Below the pieces are notes generated by a model. That model was not told the origin of the DNA and made no database searches. It saw nothing but the letters and a program-made list of their open reading frames with translations. A stretch of DNA of 64,000 bases, from positions 2,046,001 through 2,110,000 of the forward strand of contig NZ_JAUSYY010000001.1 in assembly GCF_030817175.1 (NCBI RefSeq). Reading direction: 5' to 3'. Below, one piece after another: positions 8,728-17,734 of this stretch. Made by a program: the position numbers and the translations under genes. The DNA comes from Agromyces ramosus. GTDB lineage: Bacteria > Actinomycetota > Actinomycetes > Actinomycetales > Microbacteriaceae. Position 1 is the stretch's first letter. Each line of letters starts with the position of its first letter.

Positions 8728-9384
8728 TCAGCCGCGCGGCTCGAGCAGGTATCCGCGCACGAACTCGTCGAACGCGGCCGTCATGTCGACGGACTCGTCG
8801 AGCAGCCACTGCTGCTGCAGGCCGTCCATCACTGCTGCGATGAGGCGTGCCGCATGAGCGGTGTCGATGTCGGCGCGGATCAGGCCGTCGCGCTGCGCGT
8901 CGGCGAGCACGTCGCGGGTCGACGTGGCGTTCTCGGCGTAGCGCCGCGCGAACTCGTCATGGGCTGGATGCTCGCTGTCGGTCGCCTCGGCCGAGATGAC
9001 GGTGTAGAGCGAGGTGAGGCCGCGGGTGGTCTGGTTGTAGGCGACGACCTTTCGCACCTGCTCGAGGAGGGTGAACTCCGAGACGTCGCCGGCGGCGCCC
9101 TGCACGCGGGCGTCTCGCTGGCGGAGCACCTCGGTGAAGAGCTCCTCCTTGCCCGAGAAGTGATGCATGAGGCCCGCAGGCGTGAGATTCACGCGCTTGG
9201 CGATCTCCCGCAGGGATCCGCTGTGGAACCCGCTCCGGCCGAAGACGACGAGGGCCGCGTCGACGATCTCCTGGCGCTTGGCCTGGCCTTTCGCGTAGCT
9301 GCCACGGGCGCCGCGCGGGGGTCGGGTGCCGGTGGCCTCGCCATCGGGCGCGACGCTCGCGGCATCCGTCTCGTGCTGTTCCAT
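8728..9384 (-). CDS. TetR/AcrR-family transcriptional regulator
   Basis: 218 residues. After a disordered N-terminus of about 28 residues comes a TetR DNA-binding domain: RQEIVDAALVVFGRSGFHSG, then EIAKRVNLTPAGLMHHFSGKEELF. The variable C-terminal ligand domain has no diagnostic motif. Upstream at 9411-9434 lies a 24-bp inverted repeat of the form AAAACC-N12-GGTTTT, and an almost identical one precedes the beta-glucoside operon at 14430-14453. I therefore infer that this protein represses itself and that operon, as known TetR-type regulators of cellobiose/xylobiose uptake do. Confidence 0.9.
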   Translation of the reverse strand: MEQHETDAASVAPDGEATGTRPPRGARGSYAKGQAKRQEIVDAALVVFGRSGFHSGSLREIAKRVNLTPAGLMHHFSGKEELFTEVLRQRDARVQGAAGDVSEFTLLEQVRKVVAYNQTTRGLTSLYTVISAEATDSEHPAHDEFARRYAENATSTRDVLADAQRDGLIRADIDTAHAARLIAAVMDGLQQQWLLDESVDMTAAFDEFVRGYLLEPRG

Positions 9385-9410
9385 GGTGTGAATCTATCGC
9401 ACCCAGTTAC

Positions 9411-9434
9411 AAAACCTAGCGGTCGTATGGTTTT
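9411..9434. promoter_or_regulatory. Predicted TetR operator (AAAACC-N12-GGTTTT), copy 1
   Basis: An inverted repeat with 6-bp perfect outer arms and a partly symmetric core, located 27-50 bp upstream of the TetR start on the minus strand. It matches the copy at 14430-14453 at 20 of 24 positions. Confidence 0.7.
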
Positions 9435-9510
9435 GGAAGGACCCGCGGCCACCCGAACTCCTGCGAGTTCGAGTGGCCGCGAGATGGCGTTCCAGGGACG
9501 TGTCGACGCG

Positions 9511-10990
9511 TCAGCGCACGTCGTACGCCCGCGAGACGGTCTGCGTCACGGTGTTGCCGTTGCTGTCGGTGAGCTCGACCCGGAGACTCACCTGCTGACC
9601 CGACGCGCCATCGTGGTCGACGACCGCGATCCACCTGCCGTCGTCGTCGCGCGTCTCGGCGTCGACCCAGGTGACGCCGTCGTAGGAGTAGGCCACCTCG
9701 GCGGTGGTGATCGCCCCGGGCGTGTAGCCGGCGTGGCCCGTGACGTCGAGCACGAGTTGCTGGCCGGCCTCGGCCGCGAGGGTCTTCACGCCGTCTTCCG
9801 GAAGGTCGATGCGCGGGAACATGATCGGCAGGCCGCGCGAGTAGACGTTCTCCTCGAGATGCGAGCGGAACTTCCAGACCGTGATCACCTCTGAGGAGCG
9901 CTTCCAGGTCTTGAGCTGCCCGCCGATCTTCGCGGTGTACAGCTGCAACTCGTACTCCGAGTCCTCGGCCGGCACCTCGAAGACTCCGAAGGTGTACGGG
10001 CTCTCGCCGATCAGCTCGCCGTTACGACGCAGCATCAGGTTGCCGATGTCGCCGAACGAACCGCCGCCCGACCAGTGGCCCGAGCTGTCGCCCCAGATGC
10101 CGCTGGCGAACCCGATCAGGTCGCCCTGCCGCTCAGCGGCCAGCTGCACCTCGCCGGTGAAGGACTCCGCCGCTGCGGGTGAGATGACACCGTCGTACCA
10201 CGTGTCGGTGCGCTCGCTGCCGGGCTCGTAGCTTCGCGCCTGGTCGACCATCACTTCGCCCCAGGGGAAGGAGCCGAGGACGGCGGCCTGCCAGTGGATA
10301 TCGCCGGCCGAGTAGAGCTCGGTGCGCTGCGAGGGTGCGTGCACCGGCTCGAACTGGCCGATGGCGATGCCGTTGCCCGACGAGTCCAGTGCCGCGAGCA
10401 GGTCGATGTAGTCGGTCGCCACTCCCATCGCCCGGTACGTCGCCTCGGTGCGCCCGAGCTTGTGGTCGTGAACGACGAATTCGCGGGGATCGGTGAAGGG
10501 CGTGTGCTGCGTGAATCCGAGGTTGTAGACGAACGGACTCGATGCGGTCGCGGTCCAGCGCAGCTCGACCGGGCCGGCGACGAGCCGCTCGGTGAGCCCG
10601 GCCGCTTCGTCGGACGGGATCGCGTACGCCGGCAGCCCGCCGCCCAGCGTGCCCGCGCGGGGCTGCCAGCGCCCGCTCGCCTCGTGATACAGCAGGACCG
10701 CCGTGGCGCCGGCCTGCCGGGCGTCGAAGAGCTGGCCGGCCACCCAGCTGGTGTCGTCGGCGATGCGGATGATCGCGATCTTGCCGGCAACGCCGGCGGC
10801 GACGAGCTCGGCGCTCGTGCCCGTGCCCGCATCGACGACGGGCAGCTGGCCGGTTCCGTCGAGGTTGGGGAAGGAGTAGCTCACGGGGGTGGGGTGCAGG
10901 GTGCCGCCGCCGACCACTGACAGGTCCTCGATGAGCGGCGCGTACTTGCGCCAGTAGTGCCCGAACTCGAACTCGCCGTCGCGGGCCTTG
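9511..10990 (-). pseudogene. C-terminal part of the frameshifted S8 serine protease
   Basis: Continuation of the subtilase at 13255 in another reading frame, joined near 10985-11000, where the upstream frame SIYADAT must pass into QGKARDGEFEFGHYWRKYAP. The segment of about 490 residues includes a protease-associated-like stretch (AGKIAIIRIADDTSWVAGQ, then ATAVLLYHEASGRW) and beta-rich modules ending VSLRVELTDSNGNTVTQTVS. The combined span (9511-13255) is 3745 bp, one more than a multiple of three, so a single-base indel would restore one protein of about 1247 residues. It is either a real mutation or a sequence error. Confidence 0.75.
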
Positions 10991-13255
10991 CCCTGTAGCG
11001 TCCGCGTAGATCGACCTGACGGTGGGGCCCATCGTGACGGTGCCGGAGTGTCCCCAGACGTCGTCCCAGCTGCGGACGAACGAGAGGGTGGTGCTCCGGG
11101 TCTCGCTGCGACGATCGGTCTTGACGGTGATCGGGTCGGCGTCGCGGGCATCGAGCACGAGGGTCACGTCCTTCGAGACCGACAGCTCGGGTCGCGCGAC
11201 GTAGCTGACCGATTCCACCAGCGGAGCGTTGCCCGCACGGTCGGGCGTGGCCACGAAGCTCGACACGAAGTAGCGACCGGGCCGCACGTCGGCGACCTGT
11301 TCGGCGGAGCCGTCGTTGTACCAGCGGTTGCCGGTGCTCGTGTCGGTGTTGACGATGTCGACGGAGGACGCCCCCGCAGCGGGCTGGCCGTTGCGGTCGA
11401 TCATCTTGATGGTCACGCGCACCGTCTCGGGCTGCACGTACAGCGAGAACGGCGTCGAGACGGTGGCGCCGCCGGTGGCCAGGATGCGGCCGGAGACGTC
11501 GCCGTACTGCGCTGCCGCGAGGGTCGCTGCCGGATTGATCCGCAGCGGGACGGTCGCGGTGGCACCCGGTGCGATCGTGATCGCCTTCCGGCCGAGCGTC
11601 GCGATCTTCGACTTCACCCGCGAACCGTCGTTGCCGGTGACCCCTGCGACCTCGAGCTGCAGGGTGACCGGCTGATCGGAGGCGTTCGTGTAGGGGACCT
11701 CGATCGTGACGGCCTCGTCGCCGGCGTGCGGCCAGTCGAACGTGCCGGCCTGCAGGGCCGGCGAACCCGTCACCGTCTGGTTGATGGCCGTGCTCACGTC
11801 GAGCAGACCACCACCCGTCTCGCGGACATCGCCCGGGATGTCGGTCTCCGCCGACGAGACGAGCGCGGCCTTGATCTGCTCACCGGTCCACTCGGGGTGA
11901 CGCTGCTTGACGATCGCGGCCGCTCCTGCGACGTGCGGGGTCGCCATCGACGTGCCGGACATGGACCGGTAGGCGTAGACGCCGCGTCCGCCGGTCGCGG
12001 CAGCGGAGATGCCCACGCCGGGCGCGGTGATCTCGGGCTTCAGCACGTGGGTGCCGGCGACGGGGCCGCGGCTGGAGAAGAGCGCGGTGGTGTCGTCGCG
12101 ATCGACCGCGCCGACCGTGAGCGCCGCCGGAGCGCATCCCGGGGTCGACACCGTGTTGTCGGCCGGGCCGTCGTTGCCTGCGGCGATCACGAAGAGGCTG
12201 TCGCTGGTCTCGGAGAGCGACTGGGTGGCCATGGCCATCGGGTCGACGCATCCGTCGACCGGCCCGGTGCTTCCGAGGCTCATGGACACGACGTCGGCGC
12301 CCTGCGCGACCGCCCACTCCATGCCCGCGATGATCCCGGAGGTGGATCCGGAGCCACCGTCGGTGAGCACCTTGCCGACGAGCAGGTCGGCGCGCGGAGC
12401 GACGCCCTGGTTCGCCCCGTCGCTGGCCCGACCTGATCCGCCCACGGTGGACGCGACGTGCGTTCCGTGGCCGTTGCCGTCGTTCCACGACCCGAACCCG
12501 GTGAAGTCCTCGCCCGCGATGATGCGGCCCTGAAGGTCGGGGTGCTCGGCGTCGGCGCCGGTGTCGAGGATCGCGACGGTGGCACCCGCGCCGTCGAAGC
12601 CGGCCGACCAGGCGTCGGGCGCATTCACCTGTGCGGTCGACTGGTCGAGGGTCGCCTCGACCTTGCGGTCGAGCCAGATCTTCTCGATCGAGCCCGCAGC
12701 CCGGCTGCGCGGATCGGTGAGGTCTGCCCAGAAGGCCGAGGCGTTCGCCTTGTCCTCGTTGAGCGCGACGCTGCCGATCGACTCGAGCACGACCCCGGTC
12801 TCGGCACCGCGAGGCGCCACGGTGGGTGTGGCGGGGTCGGCGTACTGCGCGATGAGGGGAATCGTGGAGCTGTTGGCGTCGTCGTATCCCTGACGCACGA
12901 GGCCGGTGACGTTGAAGAGCTCCTCGTCGACCTTGCCGGCTGACAGTGCGGCGGCGGCATCGGCCGGGTAGACGTACACGTCGTCGCCGACCCGGCGCGT
13001 CTCCACGAGCGGCTGGGACCCGTCGTGGCGGGGGAGCATCGTGACGGTGGTGCCGTTCGTGACGAGCACCCGGTCGCCATTGACCAGGGTCACCGTGACG
13101 GGGCGATCGGCAGGCTTGCCGAGCCACGCGGCACTGCCGACGATCGGTGGAGTGTCTCCGGCGTCGCCCTGCTCGACGGCGACGGATGGGCTTGCTGTTG
13201 CCGCCAGGACGGCGACGGTGGCCGCCGTGATGGTGCTACGCCAGATGGGGCGCAT
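10133..13255 (-). CDS. Secreted subtilisin-like S8 serine protease, frameshifted
   Basis: The open frame from the ATG at 13255 (GGAAGGAA upstream) begins with a signal peptide (ITAATVAVLAATASPSVAV). The S8 catalytic triad is complete: Asp231 in VAILDTGAD, His263 in GNGHGTHVA and Ser436 in SGTSMATPHVAG. Beta-rich regions follow. From about residue 755 (near position 10990) the frame no longer encodes family sequence: it turns into Arg/Pro/His-rich shadow coding, and the real continuation is in the next frame down to 9511. The product is an exported protease, with the catalytic domain intact but the distal domains lost if the shift is genuine. It is divergent from the TrmB-LuxR regulator at 13433, its probable controller. 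Confidence 0.85.
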   Translation of the reverse strand: MRPIWRSTITAATVAVLAATASPSVAVEQGDAGDTPPIVGSAAWLGKPADRPVTVTLVNGDRVLVTNGTTVTMLPRHDGSQPLVETRRVGDDVYVYPADAAAALSAGKVDEELFNVTGLVRQGYDDANSSTIPLIAQYADPATPTVAPRGAETGVVLESIGSVALNEDKANASAFWADLTDPRSRAAGSIEKIWLDRKVEATLDQSTAQVNAPDAWSAGFDGAGATVAILDTGADAEHPDLQGRIIAGEDFTGFGSWNDGNGHGTHVASTVGGSGRASDGANQGVAPRADLLVGKVLTDGGSGSTSGIIAGMEWAVAQGADVVSMSLGSTGPVDGCVDPMAMATQSLSETSDSLFVIAAGNDGPADNTVSTPGCAPAALTVGAVDRDDTTALFSSRGPVAGTHVLKPEITAPGVGISAAATGGRGVYAYRSMSGTSMATPHVAGAAAIVKQRHPEWTGEQIKAALVSSAETDIPGDVRETGGGLLDVSTAINQTVTGSPALQAGTFDWPHAGDEAVTIEVPYTNASDQPVTLQLEVAGVTGNDGSRVKSKIATLGRKAITIAPGATATVPLRINPAATLAAAQYGDVSGRILATGGATVSTPFSLYVQPETVRVTIKMIDRNGQPAAGASSVDIVNTDTSTGNRWYNDGSAEQVADVRPGRYFVSSFVATPDRAGNAPLVESVSYVARPELSVSKDVTLVLDARDADPITVKTDRRSETRSTTLSFVRSWDDVWGHSGTVTMGPTVRSIYADATGQGPRRRVRVRALLAQVRAAHRGPVSGRRRHPAPHPRELLLPQPRRNRPAARRRCGHGHERRARRRRRCRQDRDHPHRRRHQLGGRPALRRPAGRRHGGPAVSRGERALAAPRGHAGRRAAGVRDPVRRSGRAHRAARRRPGRAALDRDRIESVRLQPRIHAAHALHRSPRIRRSRPQARAHRGDVPGDGSGDRLHRPARGTGLVGQRHRHRPVRAGARTLAAHRALLGRRYPLAGRRPRLLPLGRSDGRPGAKLRARQRAHRHVVRRCHLTRSGGVLHRRGAAGR

Positions 13256-13402
13256 CGGGGTTCCTTCCCGCTGATGAATGAAGAGACGACAGCCGGAAGG
13301 CGTCCGTCGAAGGGGTAGGTTGTCAGGCTCGCAGACGGGCGGCCGGAACGGGAGAATGTCGAAGGCGGGAGTCCGCCGTGGCCGTTACCCGCCACGGCAC
13401 GG

Positions 13403-13432
13403 GTCGAACTCCCTCGACCGAGGGAGTTCGAC
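13403..13432. promoter_or_regulatory. 30-bp palindrome abutting the regulator start codon
   Basis: Arms of 14 bp (GTCGAACTCCCTCG and its complement) around a 2-bp centre end exactly one base before the ATG at 13433. The right arm contains the GAGGGAG ribosome-binding site. It may be a DNA operator for autoregulation, an RNA hairpin hiding the ribosome-binding site, or both. It lies in the divergent spacer with the protease gene. Confidence 0.65.
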
Positions 13433-14422
13433 ATGCTGTCAGCCATCGGGCTGGATGAAGCCGAGGAGACGGTCTACCGGTTGCTCGTCACGCTCGGCGC
13501 CGCCGATCTCAGTGACCTCACCCGGCGACTCGAGATGGACGAGCGTGAGATCGGGCGCTGGCTCCGCGCGCTCGAACAGCGCGGGCTCGCGACGCAGTCC
13601 TCGGCGCAGTCCGGAGAGCGCTGGGTCGCCGCGCCGCCGGGGGTGGCCTTGCGCCCGCTCCTGATCCAGCAGCGGCACGAGCTCGAGCAAGCCGAGCTGG
13701 CGGCCGCAGCACTCGCCGAGGACTACCGGGCCGAGGCTGTCGAATCCGACGCCCGCGATCTCGTGGAGGTGGTCGTCGGCGCGGCCGCGGTCACGCACCG
13801 GTTCCTGCAACTGCAGCTCGGTGCCGAGCAGGAGATCATGGCATTCGTCACCGATAACCCGGTCGCCGTCTCGGGACGGGAGAACGAGGCGGAGGGGGTC
13901 GCGATCGCACGGGGCGTCAGCTACCGGATCGTCATCGAGCGCTCGGTGCTCGCCTCTCCCGAGGACTTCGCAGAGGTCTCGGCCTCGCTCGGTCAGGACG
14001 TCAATGTCCGAGTGGTCGACCGGGTACCGACGAAGCTGATCATCTCCGACCGATCGCTCGCGATGGTGCCGCTCAACGGGAAGGGTTCCGAGCCGGCGGC
14101 GCTCGTGATCCATGCGAGCGGGTTACTCGACTCGCTCTCCGGCCTCTTCGAGTCGGTGTGGCGCGAGGCCACGCCGCTGATCCTGCTCACCCCGGGCTCC
14201 GACACCGTGGTCGAGGTGGGCGCAGGCCCCGACGCGCACGACCTCCAGGTGCTCTCGTTGCTCCTCGGCGGATTCACGGACGCGAGCATCGCCGAGCAGC
14301 TCGACATCGGCCTGCGCACCGTCCAGCGGCGCGTGCAGGGACTCATGCAGCTCGCGGGCGTGACGACACGGCTCCAGCTCGGCTGGCACGCCCACGACCA
14401 GGGCTGGCTCGCCGATCGCTGA
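13433..14422 (+). CDS. Transcriptional regulator with N-terminal TrmB-like and C-terminal LuxR helix-turn-helix
   Basis: 329 residues. The N-terminus (LSAIGLDEAEETVYRLLVTL, then DLTRRLEMDEREIGRWLRALEQRGL) is a TrmB-like winged helix. The middle resembles the effector/phospholipase-D-like region of TrmB proteins, and the C-terminus is a LuxR-type helix-turn-helix (LQVLSLLLGGFTDASIAEQL, then GLRTVQRRVQGLMQLAG). Actinobacterial genomes hold many such two-headed regulators, often beside secreted protease genes. It is divergent from the subtilase and preceded directly by a 30-bp palindrome, so autoregulation and control of the protease are likely. Confidence 0.85.
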   Translation: MLSAIGLDEAEETVYRLLVTLGAADLSDLTRRLEMDEREIGRWLRALEQRGLATQSSAQSGERWVAAPPGVALRPLLIQQRHELEQAELAAAALAEDYRAEAVESDARDLVEVVVGAAAVTHRFLQLQLGAEQEIMAFVTDNPVAVSGRENEAEGVAIARGVSYRIVIERSVLASPEDFAEVSASLGQDVNVRVVDRVPTKLIISDRSLAMVPLNGKGSEPAALVIHASGLLDSLSGLFESVWREATPLILLTPGSDTVVEVGAGPDAHDLQVLSLLLGGFTDASIAEQLDIGLRTVQRRVQGLMQLAGVTTRLQLGWHAHDQGWLADR

Positions 14423-14429
14423 TCCACCC

Positions 14430-14453
14430 AAAACCTACCGGATGTAAGGTTTT
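14430..14453. promoter_or_regulatory. Predicted TetR operator (AAAACC-N12-GGTTTT), copy 2
   Basis: A 24-bp inverted repeat about 100 bp before the sugar-binding-protein gene, matching copy 1 at 9411-9434 in 20 of 24 positions and extended outward by CCC/GGG. It is the best candidate for the operator that couples the beta-glucoside operon to the TetR gene at 8728-9384. Confidence 0.72.
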
Positions 14454-14549
14454 TGGGTTAGGGTGGACGAGCGCGGAGCAAACCGCCGCGCGCACCCGAG
14501 AGGCAAGACCGCTCGGCTCGAGCGGACAGCGACCAATGGAGGCCGACCG

Positions 14550-15854
14550 ATGAATCGATGGAGATCACACCGAGGGCTGCGACGAGTGGCGACGGCCGGC
14601 GCCGTCCTGACGGTCGGCGCACTCATGCTGACCGCATGCGGACGTGGCGACGGAGGCGGAGGCGGCGAAGGCCCCGACAGCATGGGCTCGATCAACGATG
14701 AGCCCGCGAGCGGCACCGTCGAGATCTGGGCCATGGGCAACGAGGGCGAAGTGCTCGGCGAGCTTGCCGCGCAGTTCGAAGAGGAGAATCCCGACGTCAC
14801 GATCGACGTCACCGCCGTGCCGTGGGAGAGCGCGCACGACCGCATCGCCACGGCGATCGCGGGAGGGGAGACGCCCGACATCTCGATGCTCGGCACGACC
14901 TGGGTCGGCGAGTTCGCCGCGACCGGCGCGTTCGAGCCCACCCCCGACGGCCTCGTCGACGAGGGCAGCTTCTTCGAGGGCTCGTGGAACACCACGGTCG
15001 TCGACGATGTGGCCTACGGCATCCCGTGGTACGTCGACACGCGCGTGCTCTACTACCGCACCGACCTCGCCGAGGCGGCCGGCGTCGAGGCGCCCGAGAC
15101 GTGGGACGAGTACAAGGAGTTCGCCAAGGCGCTGCAGTCGCAAGGCGCGGTCTCCGGCGTCTCGCTCCCGCCTGGCGGCTTCGACTCCTGGCAGTACGTC
15201 GCGCCGCTCGCCTGGCAGCAGGGCGGCGACATCCTCGACGCCGACGGCGAGACGTTCACGCTCGACAGTCCCGAGTGGCAGGAGGCGTTCGAGTTCTACG
15301 CGAGCTTCTTCGAGGAGGGCATCTCCGAGCCCGTGCGACTCGAGGGCGGCGAGATCGAGCAGAAGTTCATCTCCGGTGAGGTCGGCTCGTTCTACAGCGG
15401 TCCGTATCACGTGAGCCTCCTGCTCGAGCAGGGTGGCGAGGAGTTCGCCGACAAGTTCGCGGTCGCCATGGTGCCCGGCGCCGACAGCCGCACGAGCTTC
15501 ACCGGCGGCGGCAACCTCGCCGTCTTCAACGACAGCGACAACCGCGACGCGTCGTGGAAGTTCGTGCGCTGGCTCGCCCAGCCCGAGACCCAGGTGCAGT
15601 GGTACGACATCTCGACCGATCTGCCGAGCGTCGAGGCCGCCTGGGACGACCAGGTCTTCTCGGATGACCCGTACCTCAGCGTCTTCGGCGAGCAGCTGAC
15701 CGACTCCAAGGCGCCGCCGGCGATTCCGACGTGGGCGCAGGTCTCGGCCGTGATCGACCAGGAGCTCGAGAAGGTCACGCGGGGCGAGACGAGCGTCGAA
15801 GATGCGCTCGCCGCCGTGCAGCAGCAGGCCGAGTCGATCGGCACCGGCCAGTAG
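14550..15854 (+). CDS. ABC sugar-transporter substrate-binding lipoprotein
   Basis: 434 residues from the ATG at 14550 (GGAGG at 14538-14542). A lipoprotein signal peptide ends LMLTAC, placing the lipidated Cys at residue 30. The mature part is a family-1 extracellular solute-binding protein: GTVEIWAMGNEGEVLGELAA, then VPWESAHDRIATAIAGGETPDISMLGTTW, and the late WKFVRWLAQPETQ. It captures an oligosaccharide outside the cell and delivers it to the two permeases encoded next. Given the GH1 enzyme downstream, a beta-glucoside such as cellobiose is the likely ligand. First gene of the operon, behind the 24-bp operator. Confidence 0.93.
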   Translation: MNRWRSHRGLRRVATAGAVLTVGALMLTACGRGDGGGGGEGPDSMGSINDEPASGTVEIWAMGNEGEVLGELAAQFEEENPDVTIDVTAVPWESAHDRIATAIAGGETPDISMLGTTWVGEFAATGAFEPTPDGLVDEGSFFEGSWNTTVVDDVAYGIPWYVDTRVLYYRTDLAEAAGVEAPETWDEYKEFAKALQSQGAVSGVSLPPGGFDSWQYVAPLAWQQGGDILDADGETFTLDSPEWQEAFEFYASFFEEGISEPVRLEGGEIEQKFISGEVGSFYSGPYHVSLLLEQGGEEFADKFAVAMVPGADSRTSFTGGGNLAVFNDSDNRDASWKFVRWLAQPETQVQWYDISTDLPSVEAAWDDQVFSDDPYLSVFGEQLTDSKAPPAIPTWAQVSAVIDQELEKVTRGETSVEDALAAVQQQAESIGTGQ

Positions 15855-15858
15855 CGCG

Positions 15859-16791
15859 ATGGTCGCCCTCACTCCGTCGGCTCCGACGCCCGCCCGGGCA
15901 TCCGCCCGTGCGTCGCGTCGGAGCCGGCGCGCCACTCTGGTCGCGTGGGGCTTCGCCGCGCCCTTCGTGATCCTGTTCCTCGTCTTCATGGCGGGCCCGA
16001 TCGTCGCATCGCTCGTCATGAGCTTCACCGACCTGACCACGCGCGACCTGCAGACCCCGTTCAACGTGAACTTCGTCGCGTTCGAGAACTACGCGAGGCT
16101 CTTCGACGACCCGCGGTTCCTGCGCTCGCTCGTGAACACGTCGATCTTCGTGATCGTCGGCGTGCCGCTCACGATGGCGCTCGCGCTCGCCGTGGCGCTC
16201 GCGCTGAACACCGGCATCGAGAAGTTCCGCACGGTGTTCCGCGTCGGCTACTACGCACCCGTCGTGACGAGCATCGTGGCGATCGCGATCGTGTGGCGGT
16301 TCATCCTGCAGCCCGACGGCCTGCTGAACGCCTTCCTCGCCTGGTTCGGCATCCAGGGGCCCGACTGGCTGCAGTCCACGACGTGGGCACTGCCGTCGCT
16401 GATCCTGATGGCGGTGTGGCGCAACATCGGCACCCTCATGGTGATCTTCCTCGCGGGCCTCCAGGGCGTGCCGAAGGAGCATCACGAGGCGGCCATGGTC
16501 GACGGAGCCAACGCCTTCCAGCGCTTCGGCAACATCACGATCCCGGCCATGCGTCCGACGCTGCTCTTCGCCGCGGTGATCACCGGCATCGGCTTCCTGC
16601 AGTTCTTCGAGGAGCCGTTCGTGATGACCCGCGGTGGGCCGCTCGACGCCACGCTGTCGACCGCGATGTACACGTACAACCAGTTCGGGTTCGGCAACTA
16701 CTCGTTCGCGTCGGCGGCGAGCTACGTGCTGTTCCTCGCGATCGTCGCGCTGTCGCTGATCCAGTTCCGCGTGCTCGGAAAGAAGGACTGA
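15859..16791 (+). CDS. ABC sugar-transporter permease (MalF/UgpA type)
   Basis: 310 residues starting 4 bp after the binding-protein stop; an in-frame ATG at 15802 lies inside the previous gene. The protein has a basic N-terminus, then six membrane helices beginning LVAWGFAAPFVILFLVFMAG. The cytoplasmic EAA loop, EAAMVDGANAFQRFGNITIP, would contact the ATPase. Residues such as GPLDATLSTAMYTYNQ are typical of the MalF branch. It pairs with the permease at 16795. The operon has no ATP-binding gene, so a shared MsiK-like ATPase encoded elsewhere is expected. Confidence 0.93.
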   Translation: MVALTPSAPTPARASARASRRSRRATLVAWGFAAPFVILFLVFMAGPIVASLVMSFTDLTTRDLQTPFNVNFVAFENYARLFDDPRFLRSLVNTSIFVIVGVPLTMALALAVALALNTGIEKFRTVFRVGYYAPVVTSIVAIAIVWRFILQPDGLLNAFLAWFGIQGPDWLQSTTWALPSLILMAVWRNIGTLMVIFLAGLQGVPKEHHEAAMVDGANAFQRFGNITIPAMRPTLLFAAVITGIGFLQFFEEPFVMTRGGPLDATLSTAMYTYNQFGFGNYSFASAASYVLFLAIVALSLIQFRVLGKKD

Positions 16792-16794
16792 CCG

Positions 16795-17706
16795 ATGTCG
16801 ACGATCACGGATGGCACCCAGATGACGGATGCCGCGGGCGGAGGGGCATCCGCTGCCTCGACGGTGACCGGCACGTCGCGTCGGCGTCGTCGCCCCCGGC
16901 CGCGCTGGTGGCTCTACGTCGTGCTCACGCTCGGGCTCATCGCGATGGTGATGCCGTTCGTCTGGATGATCCTCAGCTCGTTCAAGACGAACGCCGAGAT
17001 CCGCCAGTACCCGACCAACTTCTGGCCCATCGAGCCGACGGTCGACAACTACACGCAGCTGTTCGGGCGGCTCGACTTCGCGACGTTCTTCACGAACAGC
17101 GTCGTCGTGGCGTTCTTCGTCACCCTGGGCAACATCGTGTTCTCGTCGATGGTGGGCTACGCCCTCGCGAAGCTCGAGTTCCGGGGCAAGCGCGTGCTCT
17201 TCCTGCTCGTGCTCGGAACGCTCATGGTGCCGGGCGTCGTCACGTTCGTGCCGCTCTTCGTGCTCACCGCGAACCTCGGGCTCGTGAACTCGTACCCGGG
17301 ACTCATCCTGCCGTTCCTGATCACTCCGCTCGGCGTGTTCCTGATGCGGCAGTTCATGCTGAGCCTGCCCGACGACATCATCGAGGCGGCGCGCATCGAC
17401 GGTGCGGGTGAGTGGCGCATCTTCCTCCAGGTGATCATGCCGCTCTGCGGGCCGGCGGTCGCGACGCTCACGATCCTCACGTTCCTCGCGAGCTGGAACA
17501 ACTTCCTCTGGCCGCTCGTCGTGGCCACGACGGAAGACAAGTACACGCTGCCGGTGGCGCTCGCGCTCTACTCGGTCGGCCAGAACGCCGCCCAGTACGG
17601 CCTCATGATGGCGGGCGCCGTCGTCGTGGTCGTGCCGGTGCTGCTGCTGTTCGTGGTGCTGCAGCGGTACTTCGTGCAGGGCATCGCCCTCACCGGAATC
17701 AAGTAA
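16795..17706 (+). CDS. ABC sugar-transporter permease (MalG type)
   Basis: 303 residues, starting 3 bp after the previous stop. An unstructured basic N-terminus (about 35 residues with RRRRPRPRWW) is followed by six membrane helices; the EAA loop is EAARIDGAGEWRIFLQVIMP, and LASWNNFLWPLVV is a family signature. It forms the translocation pore with the MalF-type partner. The start ATG lies shortly after AAGGAC. An odd extra is the Ala/Thr-rich leader before the first helix, common in this group. Confidence 0.93.
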   Translation: MSTITDGTQMTDAAGGGASAASTVTGTSRRRRRPRPRWWLYVVLTLGLIAMVMPFVWMILSSFKTNAEIRQYPTNFWPIEPTVDNYTQLFGRLDFATFFTNSVVVAFFVTLGNIVFSSMVGYALAKLEFRGKRVLFLLVLGTLMVPGVVTFVPLFVLTANLGLVNSYPGLILPFLITPLGVFLMRQFMLSLPDDIIEAARIDGAGEWRIFLQVIMPLCGPAVATLTILTFLASWNNFLWPLVVATTEDKYTLPVALALYSVGQNAAQYGLMMAGAVVVVVPVLLLFVVLQRYFVQGIALTGIK

Positions 17707-17734
17707 GGCCGAACCGATCATGAAAGAGGGCTGG

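Noticed and set aside
10980-11010. Programmed ribosomal frameshifting in the subtilase
   Set aside because: No slippery heptamer or downstream pseudoknot is evident, and such control is not known for this family; mutation or sequence error is simpler.
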